Part shown: one piece after another, positions 52,249-60,196 of the stretch
Position numbering within the stretch: position 1 is the stretch's first letter
Layout of the letters: each line of letters starts with the position of its first letter
Assembly: GCA_024233785.1 (NCBI GenBank)
Contig: JACKPD010000003.1
Coordinates: 95,709 to 159,708 of the forward strand
Direction of reading: 5' to 3'
DNA: 64,000 nucleotides
DNA from: Spirochaetales bacterium
Lineage (GTDB): Bacteria > Spirochaetota > Spirochaetia > CADAEX01
Translations under genes and position numbers: made by a program
The notes under the pieces: model-generated
Databases searched by the model: none
Told to the model about the DNA's origin: nothing
The model's input: only the letters and a program-made list of their open reading frames with translations

Positions 52249-52680
52249 ATGAACGTAGGTACCTATCTGGACAAGAAAAAAGGGCATGAGGTTTACACCA
52301 TCAGGGAAAATCAGAAAGTAAGAGAATGTATTGACTCTCTTAACAGTAAAAAAGTCGGCGCGCTGGTTGTTGTTGATGCAGCCGGAAATCTTAAGGGAAT
52401 AGTTTCAGAAAGAGATATCCTGAGAAAAGGTTTTACCAATCTGGACAAAAATGTAAGTGATATCATGACACCGGCGTCAAAGATTATTTCAGCTGAAAAA
52501 ACAGCCAACATCATTGACGTAATGAAGCAGCTGGACAGCAACAAAATCAGACATCTTCCGGTAATGGATGAAGGCAAGCTTGTAGGGCTGGTTTCAATCG
52601 GAGATGTTGTAAATGAACTTCTTCAGATCAACCTGTTTGAAAACGAGCAGCTTAAAAACTACATAATCTCACCTTACTGA
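52249..52680 (+). CDS. CBS-domain protein
   Basis: 143 residues made of two CBS motifs (about 8-60 and 72-130), the adenosine-nucleotide-sensing Bateman module, with nothing attached. VGALVVVDAAGNLKGIVSER and IRHLPVMDEGKLVGLVSIGD are the two characteristic strands. ATG 52249 is the start, as AAAGGAGTTTGT precedes it; an earlier in-frame ATG at 52228 lacks one. It is 158 bases upstream of the first hydrogenase operon, separated by a terminator, so linkage is only positional. Confidence 0.9.
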   Translation: MNVGTYLDKKKGHEVYTIRENQKVRECIDSLNSKKVGALVVVDAAGNLKGIVSERDILRKGFTNLDKNVSDIMTPASKIISAEKTANIIDVMKQLDSNKIRHLPVMDEGKLVGLVSIGDVVNELLQINLFENEQLKNYIISPY

Positions 52681-52704
52681 GTCAGATTACCCGTATCATC
52701 TTAT

Positions 52705-52737
52705 ATCCGGAAAATAATCAATTTTCCGGATGTTTTT
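52705..52737 (+). terminator. Terminator after the CBS gene
   Basis: A perfect 10-bp stem (ATCCGGAAAA with TTTTCCGGAT) has a 7-base loop followed by GTTTTTC. Confidence 0.8.
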
Positions 52738-52837
52738 CATTACAGCTAATTTAAAACCATTACAACTTTTGTTTTTCCATGTCACACCTCAGCCTGGCAA
52801 TTTTTTATAAATTATAAAAATACTTTAGGAGGGTTAT

Positions 52838-53374
52838 GTGAAATCATCAAAAGTTCAGCAAATCGATAATTCACTTTATGATTCAATTATTGCAGGATAC
52901 AGGGGAAAGCCTGGAGATCTTCTTTCAGTACTTGAAGATATCCAGACTGCTACTCCACACAGTTATCTGACAGAACCAGCTATACGTTATGTAGCTGAAA
53001 AAATGAAAGTCCCGCTTTCAAGAATCTATTCTGTTATTACATTCTATTCATTTTTCAATCTCAACCCCCAGGGAGACCATACTGTTACAGTCTGCAGGGG
53101 TACGGCCTGCCACACAAGAGGCTCAAGAGCGCTCCTTGCCGATATAATGATCAAACTAGGCCTTAATGAAGAGGAAACAGGAGGAGAGACATCTTATACG
53201 ACAGATGACATGAGATTTACAGTCAGGACTGTCGCATGCTTCGGCCAGTGCGCCCTTGCTCCGGTAATTGCGGTTGACGGAGTTATATTCAGCCACATGA
53301 CTTCCGAAAAACTTGAAGCAATTATCAAAAAACTCTCATCCGCGAAAAAACCTGTCCGCAGGAGAAATCCATGA
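52838..53374 (+). CDS. Hydrogenase NuoE-like [2Fe-2S] subunit (HndA/HydC type), operon 1
   Basis: Thioredoxin-fold electron-transfer subunit of a trimeric [FeFe]-hydrogenase. It has 178 residues. The [2Fe-2S] ligands are C86 and C91 (TVCRGTACHTRGS) and C134 and C138 (ACFGQCALAPV). The N-terminal helical part matches NuoE/HoxE. The start is GTG 52838 with GGAGGG seven bases upstream; no ATG in frame fits. The stop overlaps the next gene by four bases. AT-rich sequence with TATAAA-like boxes lies at about 52800-52825, so a promoter is probably there. Confidence 0.92.
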   Translation: MKSSKVQQIDNSLYDSIIAGYRGKPGDLLSVLEDIQTATPHSYLTEPAIRYVAEKMKVPLSRIYSVITFYSFFNLNPQGDHTVTVCRGTACHTRGSRALLADIMIKLGLNEEETGGETSYTTDDMRFTVRTVACFGQCALAPVIAVDGVIFSHMTSEKLEAIIKKLSSAKKPVRRRNP

Positions 53375-56300
53375 ACGATTACATCAAAAATATCAGTAAA
53401 ATGAAAAATGCAGGATTAAAAAGAATAAAACCCGACCGCCCCTCAATCTCCATCGGAATGGGTACCTGCGGCATAGGGAACGGCGCAGAGGAGCTTTATG
53501 AGGCATTTGAAACAGGATTAAAGGGAAAAAAAGGGGGAATAATATTAAGAAAAACAGGGTGCCTGGGATACTGCTCCAAAGAACCGCTTGTCAATATAAA
53601 TATACCGGGACAGCCCCTGCTGGTCCTTAACAGGGTACAGAAAAAAGATGTTAACACGATCATTAAAGGAATTGAAAAAGGTTCGTTCCCGGAAAGACTC
53701 ATACTGTGCAAAATTTCAGAATGGGACCACCATACCCACCATATAAGCTACGGCAGCGGCTATAAAGGTGTTCCTGAATGGAGCGAGGTGCCTTTTTTTA
53801 AAAGCCAGAAAAAAATAGTATTAAGGGATGCGGGTCTTATCGATCCGGAATCTATCGAGGAATACATCGCTGTGGGCGGTTATTCAGCATTTATTAAAGC
53901 TGTTACCGGAATGAGCCCCCAGGATGTTATAGGCGAAGTCAAGGCGTCAGGGCTCCGGGGCCGTGGAGGAGCCGGTTTTCCTACAGGTGTAAAATGGGCG
54001 CTTATGGGAAAAGAATCCGCGAAGAAAAAATACATTATCTGTAACGCGGACGAAGGTGACCCCGGGGCATACATGAACAGGAACGAAATAGAAAGCGATC
54101 CTCACATGATCATTGAAGGGATGCTGATCGGCGCATACGCAATGGGAGCGAATGAGGGAATAATTTATGTACGGGCGGAATATCCCCTTGCGGTAGAAAG
54201 ACTTAAAAAAGCAATAAGCCAGGCCCGGCAGGCAGGGTTTATAGGGAAGGAAATCCCCGGAACAAATTTCAGCTTTGACCTTACAATTGTTGAGGGAGCA
54301 GGCGCTTTTGTCTGCGGAGAGGAGACAGCCCTGATTGCGTCAGCCGAAGGAAAAGCGGGAAGGTCCAAACCGAGGCCCCCGTTCCCCGCACAGTGCGGGT
54401 TTATGTGTTATCCGACAAATATCAACAATGTTGAAACCTGGAGCAATATACCCGTGATTATAGCAAAAGGCAGCAAGTGGTTTTTAAAAACAGGAACAGA
54501 AAAAAGCCCGGGGACAAAAGTCTTTTCTCTTGTCGGAAAGGTTAAAAACACCGGGCTTGCAGAGCTTCCCCTCGGGGAGTCCCTTCTTACCCTGGTTTAT
54601 GAAATCGGAGGAGGAGCTGCCGGAAAGGAAAAAAAGGTAAAAGCTGTACAGTCGGGCGGACCGTCTGGCGGCTGCATACCGGTTTCAAAATTCGGGACAC
54701 CGATAGATTATGAATCACTTGCCTCTCTCGGGGCAATTATGGGTTCAGGCGGTATGGTAGTAATGGACCAGGATAACTGCATGGTTGATGTGGCAAGATA
54801 TTTTATTGAGTTCACGAATTCAGAGTCATGCGGGAAATGTGTTCCCTGCCGCGAAGGGCTTTCGCAGGAGCTTAATCTGCTGAATAAAATTACAAAAGGG
54901 AAAGGAGAGGACTCAGACCTTGCTGTGATGGAAGAGCTGGGCAATGTTATAATTGATACAGCCCTCTGCGGCCTTGGGCAGACAGCGCCGAATCCTGTCC
55001 TTACAACACTTAAATATTTCAGGAATGAATATGAAGAGCACATCCAGAGGAAACACTGCAGCGCAGGGACCTGCGAAGAGCTCTTTACAACACTTTGCTC
55101 AAACTCATGTCCCATGCACATGGACATACCGGCCTACCTCACCCTGCTTAAGGAAGACAGGCTTGAGGAAGCCTTTGAATCAACACTCCGCGATAACCCG
55201 CTGCCGGGCACAATCGGAAGGATATGCCATTTCCACTGCCAGATGAGATGCAGGAGGGATACAATAGACGAGCCTGTACATCAGGGAGAAATACACAGGT
55301 ATCTGGCTGACACAATGTACAAGATGGGAAGGGAGAACGAGATATATGATAAACTTGTAAAGGAAAAACTCCCCCCGACCGGCAAAAAAATAGCAGTCAT
55401 CGGGGCAGGGCCGGCGGGCCTTACAGCGGCTTTTTATCTTTCAAGGCTCGGCCACGGCATTACGGTCTATGACCAGAACCCGAAAGCAGGAGGAGTTCTC
55501 CGCTACGGTATCCCCTCCTACAGGCTTCCGAAAGAAATTCTTGATAAAGAGCTTCAGGTTTTTAAAAAACTCGGCGTTAAATTTCTCTTCAACAAGACGC
55601 TCGGCAGGGATATCAGAACAGACACTCTCTTAAAGGAATATGACGCAGTTTTTCTTGCCATCGGGTCATATAAACATATCGGTTATGATATATCCGGGTC
55701 TCAGCTGAAAGGGGTGGTCCAGGGTACGGAACTGCTTGATAACATGGAGAAAAAAAAGAAGGTCCCCCCCGGTAAAAAAGCTGTAATTATCGGAGGAGGA
55801 AATGTCGCCATAGACACCGCAAGGTCTTTATGGAGAACCGGCGCGGATGTAACTGTCGCCTACAGAAGGGCAAAAGAGGACATGCCGGCGAACAAGAGCG
55901 AAATTGCCGAGGCGGAAGCTGAGGGTATTAAATTCTTGTTTATGGCAAATCCTGTAAGAATAACCGGGAACAAAGACGGAAGTGTGGAAGCAGTTGAAAT
56001 AATGAAAATGGAAGGGGGACAGTTTGATTTATCCGGCAGAAGAAAACCGGTTGAAACCGGTAATATCTCTGTCCTCAAATGCGATACTGTTGTAATTGCT
56101 GTAGGCGAAAAGGTAGATTCAGCCCTTCTTGAACAGGAAAAAATAATTACAACTAATAAAGGAACTGCTTATGTCAATCCCTATACCTGCAGGACAGGAA
56201 AACCCCTGGTATATGCCGCCGGCGATGTGACAACAGGCCCCTCCACTGCGGCTGAAGCTATGGGTCAGGCAAAAACAGCTTCCTCAATAATTGATTTCGA

Positions 56301-56535
56301 TCTGACAGGCAAACACAGGTTCGACTCCCTGTTCAGGACGTTCGAGTACGGCAATGAGATACCTGAGGAGATAATATCTGCGGAGGGAATTGAGAGCAGG
56401 CATTTAAAAGTTAAAGAAAGAAAAGGTAATTTTCAGGAAATCAACCTTGGTTATATGGGAGACCAGGCACGCCGTGAGGCAATGAGGTGCTTAAGGTGCG
56501 ACATAAAGCTTTCCGGAACGGGAGGTGTCAGATGA
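53371..56535 (+). CDS. NuoF-GltD fusion flavoprotein of [FeFe]-hydrogenase, operon 1
   Basis: 1054 residues. An N-terminal thioredoxin-like domain has only three of the four expected cysteines (C33, C64, C68). It is followed by a NuoF domain with the FMN/NAD loop GLRGRGGAGFPTGVKW (about 190-206), CNADEGDPGAYMNRN, and the 4Fe-4S site ESCGKCVPCREG with ALCGLGQTAPNP. After about residue 560 a GltD/NfnB-like half begins: Cys-rich SCPMHMDIPAYL and RICHFHCQMRCRR, FAD site VIGAGPAGLTAAFYL (about 673), and NAD(P) site VIIGGGNVAIDTARSL (about 808). The usual HndC ferredoxin tail is absent. It probably holds FMN, FAD and several Fe-S clusters, and so could address two pyridine-nucleotide pools. It overlaps both neighbours (ATGA). 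Confidence 0.93.
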   Translation: MNDYIKNISKMKNAGLKRIKPDRPSISIGMGTCGIGNGAEELYEAFETGLKGKKGGIILRKTGCLGYCSKEPLVNINIPGQPLLVLNRVQKKDVNTIIKGIEKGSFPERLILCKISEWDHHTHHISYGSGYKGVPEWSEVPFFKSQKKIVLRDAGLIDPESIEEYIAVGGYSAFIKAVTGMSPQDVIGEVKASGLRGRGGAGFPTGVKWALMGKESAKKKYIICNADEGDPGAYMNRNEIESDPHMIIEGMLIGAYAMGANEGIIYVRAEYPLAVERLKKAISQARQAGFIGKEIPGTNFSFDLTIVEGAGAFVCGEETALIASAEGKAGRSKPRPPFPAQCGFMCYPTNINNVETWSNIPVIIAKGSKWFLKTGTEKSPGTKVFSLVGKVKNTGLAELPLGESLLTLVYEIGGGAAGKEKKVKAVQSGGPSGGCIPVSKFGTPIDYESLASLGAIMGSGGMVVMDQDNCMVDVARYFIEFTNSESCGKCVPCREGLSQELNLLNKITKGKGEDSDLAVMEELGNVIIDTALCGLGQTAPNPVLTTLKYFRNEYEEHIQRKHCSAGTCEELFTTLCSNSCPMHMDIPAYLTLLKEDRLEEAFESTLRDNPLPGTIGRICHFHCQMRCRRDTIDEPVHQGEIHRYLADTMYKMGRENEIYDKLVKEKLPPTGKKIAVIGAGPAGLTAAFYLSRLGHGITVYDQNPKAGGVLRYGIPSYRLPKEILDKELQVFKKLGVKFLFNKTLGRDIRTDTLLKEYDAVFLAIGSYKHIGYDISGSQLKGVVQGTELLDNMEKKKKVPPGKKAVIIGGGNVAIDTARSLWRTGADVTVAYRRAKEDMPANKSEIAEAEAEGIKFLFMANPVRITGNKDGSVEAVEIMKMEGGQFDLSGRRKPVETGNISVLKCDTVVIAVGEKVDSALLEQEKIITTNKGTAYVNPYTCRTGKPLVYAAGDVTTGPSTAAEAMGQAKTASSIIDFDLTGKHRFDSLFRTFEYGNEIPEEIISAEGIESRHLKVKERKGNFQEINLGYMGDQARREAMRCLRCDIKLSGTGGVR

Positions 56536-58304
56536 TGAGGAAAAAGATAAACATAATTATTGACGGAAAGGATTACCTGGTTGACGAGGGAACTACAATT
56601 CTTAATGCCTGCAAAGAGGTAGGCATTAATATTCCCCATTTATGCTACATGGAGGATGTCTCCTCAAACGCTTCCTGCGCAATCTGCTGTATTGAAGTAA
56701 AAGGCTCAAAAAAGCTTGTCCGCTCATGTTCCTACTCAGTCTGGGCGGATATGGAAATAACAACAAACTCCGAGAGAATAAGAAAAGCAAGAAAAACAAA
56801 CCTGGAGCTCATCCTTGCCAACCATCCTGATGACTGCCTTAAATGCGACAGAAACCAGAACTGTGAACTGCAGAAACTTGCATGGGAGCTTGGCGTGCGT
56901 GAACAGCATTACGCGAAGACCAGGACAAAAATACTTCCTCTCGATACATCCTCCCCTTCTCTTATCCGGGACCCGAACAAGTGTATCCTCTGCAACAGGT
57001 GTATAAGCGTATGCAGCGAAGTCCAGACGGTAAACGCGATAGATGTCACAGGCAGGGGCCTTCACAGCCGTGTAACAACATTCATGGACAGGGGGCTGGG
57101 CAGCTCCGTATGCACCAACTGCGGCCAGTGTTCTCTGGTCTGCCCGACAGGCGCCATTGTTGAAAAATCAGATATCAGCAGCATCTGGCGGGATATTTAC
57201 GATCCTGATATTTTCACCGTAATACAGACAGCCCCGGCTATCCGCATAGGAATCGGGGAAGCAATGGGCATGGAGAGCGGGGCACTGGTAACAGGTAAGA
57301 TGGTAGCCGGGATCAGAAAACTGGGATTTGACAGGGTTTTTGATACACAGTTCACGGCAGACCTTACAATAATGGAAGAAGGGCATGAGTTAATAAAAAG
57401 GATATCAACAGGGGGAACGCTCCCGATGATTACCTCCTGTTCACCTGGATGGATCAAATTCATTGAGCACTTTTTCCCGCAGCAGCTGGCTAATATCTCG
57501 ACCTGCAAGAGCCCCCAGCAGATGTTCGGGGCTTTGGCAAAAACCTGGTATGCAGAACAGGCGGGCCTTGACCCGGAAAAGATCAGGGTCATATCTGTAA
57601 TGCCCTGCACCGCCAAAAAATATGAAGCGGAAAGGCCTGAAATGAATTCCGCTTTCCACTACTGGAAAGAGAGAAAAAAACTTAAAAACAGGTCAGGTTT
57701 TCCGGATGTGGATTATGCCCTGACAACAAGGGAGCTTGCGAGGATGTTCAGGGAAACCGGACTCGATTTTGCGGGGCTCCCGGAAGAGGAATTTGACAAT
57801 CCCCTTGGAAAATCTACAGGGGCAGCTGTAATATTCGGGGCAACCGGCGGTGTAATGGAAGCGGCCCTGCGGACAGCCTATGAGGTGCTGACAGGGACTA
57901 CCCTGGATAAGGTCGAGTTTGCTGATGTAAGGGGTATGGAAGGTATAAAAGAAGCAGAAATCGATATTAAGGGAAAGCCGGTGCGGGTCGCCGTCGCGCA
58001 TACACTTAAAAACGCCAGAAAACTGCTCGATGAAATAAAAGAAGGGAAATCTCCCTATGCGTTTATTGAGGTAATGGCGTGCCCGGGAGGATGCCTGGGA
58101 GGAGGAGGACAGCCCATCCCTACCACCTGGGAGATAAGAAAAAAAAGGGCGGAATCGATATACAGGGAGGATATAAACCTGGGCATAAGAAAATCGCATG
58201 AAAATCCCGAAATACAGGCCCTGTACAGGGATTTTCTCATCAAGCCTCTCGGCGAGATATCCCATCATCTTCTGCATACCAGCTATTCTCAGAAATCTGT
58301 TTAG
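56532..58304 (+). CDS. [FeFe]-hydrogenase catalytic subunit (HndD/HydA type), operon 1
   Basis: 590 residues. The N-terminal 2Fe-2S domain has C38, C49, C52 and C66; the His-Cys cluster has H98, C102, C105 and C111; the two 4Fe-4S clusters have C151/154/157/161 and C194/197/200/204. The H-cluster domain carries motifs TSCSPGW (301-307), MPCTAKKYE (357-365) and MACPGGCLGGGG (515-526). ATG 56532 follows GGGAGG and overlaps the upstream stop, so I do not use the open frame further upstream. An insertion of about 19 residues after the second motif (372-390) is missing from the paralogue at 58424. It is cytoplasmic. Confidence 0.96.
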   Translation: MMRKKINIIIDGKDYLVDEGTTILNACKEVGINIPHLCYMEDVSSNASCAICCIEVKGSKKLVRSCSYSVWADMEITTNSERIRKARKTNLELILANHPDDCLKCDRNQNCELQKLAWELGVREQHYAKTRTKILPLDTSSPSLIRDPNKCILCNRCISVCSEVQTVNAIDVTGRGLHSRVTTFMDRGLGSSVCTNCGQCSLVCPTGAIVEKSDISSIWRDIYDPDIFTVIQTAPAIRIGIGEAMGMESGALVTGKMVAGIRKLGFDRVFDTQFTADLTIMEEGHELIKRISTGGTLPMITSCSPGWIKFIEHFFPQQLANISTCKSPQQMFGALAKTWYAEQAGLDPEKIRVISVMPCTAKKYEAERPEMNSAFHYWKERKKLKNRSGFPDVDYALTTRELARMFRETGLDFAGLPEEEFDNPLGKSTGAAVIFGATGGVMEAALRTAYEVLTGTTLDKVEFADVRGMEGIKEAEIDIKGKPVRVAVAHTLKNARKLLDEIKEGKSPYAFIEVMACPGGCLGGGGQPIPTTWEIRKKRAESIYREDINLGIRKSHENPEIQALYRDFLIKPLGEISHHLLHTSYSQKSV

Positions 58305-58332
58305 CATCAGGCTTTTTTAAAAAAGAAATAAA

Positions 58333-58373
58333 AAAGGCTGCGCGCGGTTAAATCCGCATGCAGCCTTTCTTTT
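58333..58373 (+). terminator. Bidirectional terminator between the two hydrogenase operons
   Basis: AAAGGCTGC (58333-58341) pairs with GCAGCCTTT (58360-58368), with an inner GCGG/CCGC stem (58344-58347, 58354-58357). TCTTTTT follows on the plus side and TTTTTTATTTC on the minus side, so it can stop both convergent operons. Confidence 0.85.
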
Positions 58374-58423
58374 TAAAACTATTTATATTCTTTTCCCGTT
58401 TCATTTACCGGGAAAAACAGCAA

Positions 58424-60196
58424 TTACACCCTGGATCTCTGAATATAATGAGTGTGAAGCAGATGGTGAGATTTTTCTCCAAGCGGTTTAACAAGGTAAT
58501 CCTCATAGATCCTTAAAATCTCAGGGTTCATATGTGATTTCCTTATTTCCTTGCCCTCATCTTCCTTGTAAATGGCACTGATCCTTGCCAGACGGACATC
58601 ATCGGTCGTAAGACGCGGCTGGCCGCCGCCGCCTATACACCCGCCGGGACAGGTCATGATCTCGACAAAATGGTACTGGCTCTTCCCCTCATTGATGCTG
58701 TCAAGAAGGGTCCTTGTGTTCCCGAGTCCGTGGGCAACTGCAACCTTTGCTGTAACTCCCTCGAGGAAATTCCAGTCAGGAACCGTGCCTGTAAAAGTCA
58801 CGGATGCCTCCTTGATTCCGGCAAGTCCCTCAACAGGTTTCACATGCAGATTCTCCATCGGGAGTTCCCTGCCTGTTACTATCTCATGCACTGTCCGCAG
58901 GGCAGCTTCCATTACACCGCCGGTATTAGCGAAAATATCAGCAGCCCCTGAAGACATCCCTATCGGGCTGTCGATTTTGCCTTCGGGAAGGACCTTGAAA
59001 TCAATACCCGCGGACTGGATCATACGCCCCAGTTCACGTGTTGTAAGAACATAATCAACATCCTTGCTGCCGCTTGAAGCCATTTCAGGCCTGTCGCACT
59101 CAAATTTCTTTGCGGTGCATGGCATAACAGATACAACAACCATCTTTTTCGGATCAACACCAGCTTTCTCCGCGTAGTATGTTTTAGCTACGGCCCCGAA
59201 CATCTGCTGTGGGCTTTTGCAGGTTGAAAGGTTTGGAAGGAATTCCGGGTAAAAATACTCGGCGAACTTAATCCATCCGGGTGAGCAGGAGGTGAACATC
59301 GGAAACGAAGCAGGCTTTTTATCAACAAGCGCGCTTTTTAACCTTGTAAGAAGCTCTGTCCCCTCCTCCAGTATGGTAAGGTCTGCTGTAAAGTTTGTAT
59401 CAAAAACCCTGTCAAATCCCAACAGCCTTAATGCGGAAACCATCTTGCCTGTAACAAGGGTCCCCGGCTCATATCCGAAACACTCGCCCAGCGCTGCCCT
59501 GATTGCGGGAGCTGTCTGCACAACAACGAATTTTTCAGGATCCTCTATGGCTCTCCATACTGCGTCAATATGGTTTCTCTCCGTAATAGCCCCGACAGGG
59601 CAGACAGCTGAACACTGGCCGCACTGTACGCAGGCGACAGTATCAAGACCGGAATCAAAGGCAGTGCTGATAACGGTTGAGTATCCCCTGCCCTGGGGGA
59701 ACAGCGCGCCGACACCCTGGACATTATTGCATACAGTTACACACCTTCTGCATTTGATGCATTTTGCCTGGTCCCTTATAAGGGCCGGTGTTGTCTCATC
59801 AATCCATGATAAAGGCTTCTCCCCTTCATACCGTATTTCACTTACTCCAAGCTGGTAAGCCAGCTTTTTAAGTTCGCAGTCTTCCGCCCTGTCGCAGTAC
59901 TGGCAGTTCCCTTCATGTTCGCTTAAAAGAAGTTCGACAACTGTCCTTCTCGCCTCCCTCACCCTTTTGGTATTGGTCATGATCTTCATGCCTTCGATAA
60001 TAGGTGTAGCGCACGCGACAGCCAGGGGTTTGTTTTTATCAATCTCGACAACGCATACCCTGCATGCGCCCTGGGGATCTTTTCCCTCAAGAAAACAAAG
60101 TGTGGGTATCTCTATCCCTGAAGCATGGGCTGCCTTAAGTATTGTGTCTCCTGCTTCAAACTGTATTTCCATGTTGTTAATTGTTGCTTTAGGCAT
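58424..60196 (-). CDS. [FeFe]-hydrogenase catalytic subunit (HndD/HydA type), operon 2
   Basis: 590 residues. It has the same domain order as the subunit at 56532: 2Fe-2S (C34, C45, C48, C62), His-Cys cluster (H94, C98, C101, C107), two 4Fe-4S clusters, and an H-cluster domain with TSCSPGW (302-308), MPCTAKKFE (358-366) and MTCPGGCIGGGG (514-525). Both paralogues share the C-terminal KPLGE-x-SHHLLHT-x-Y. The start overlaps the NuoF-GltD gene by eight bases. It is close enough to its partner to be a paralogue rather than a distant class. Confidence 0.96.
   Translation of the reverse strand: MPKATINNMEIQFEAGDTILKAAHASGIEIPTLCFLEGKDPQGACRVCVVEIDKNKPLAVACATPIIEGMKIMTNTKRVREARRTVVELLLSEHEGNCQYCDRAEDCELKKLAYQLGVSEIRYEGEKPLSWIDETTPALIRDQAKCIKCRRCVTVCNNVQGVGALFPQGRGYSTVISTAFDSGLDTVACVQCGQCSAVCPVGAITERNHIDAVWRAIEDPEKFVVVQTAPAIRAALGECFGYEPGTLVTGKMVSALRLLGFDRVFDTNFTADLTILEEGTELLTRLKSALVDKKPASFPMFTSCSPGWIKFAEYFYPEFLPNLSTCKSPQQMFGAVAKTYYAEKAGVDPKKMVVVSVMPCTAKKFECDRPEMASSGSKDVDYVLTTRELGRMIQSAGIDFKVLPEGKIDSPIGMSSGAADIFANTGGVMEAALRTVHEIVTGRELPMENLHVKPVEGLAGIKEASVTFTGTVPDWNFLEGVTAKVAVAHGLGNTRTLLDSINEGKSQYHFVEIMTCPGGCIGGGGQPRLTTDDVRLARISAIYKEDEGKEIRKSHMNPEILRIYEDYLVKPLGEKSHHLLHTHYIQRSRV

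Noticed and set aside
57693..58307. 204-codon open frame on the minus strand
   Set aside because: Antisense to the hydrogenase catalytic subunit; composition (many Arg, Cys, Ser, Tyr) is that of a codon shadow.
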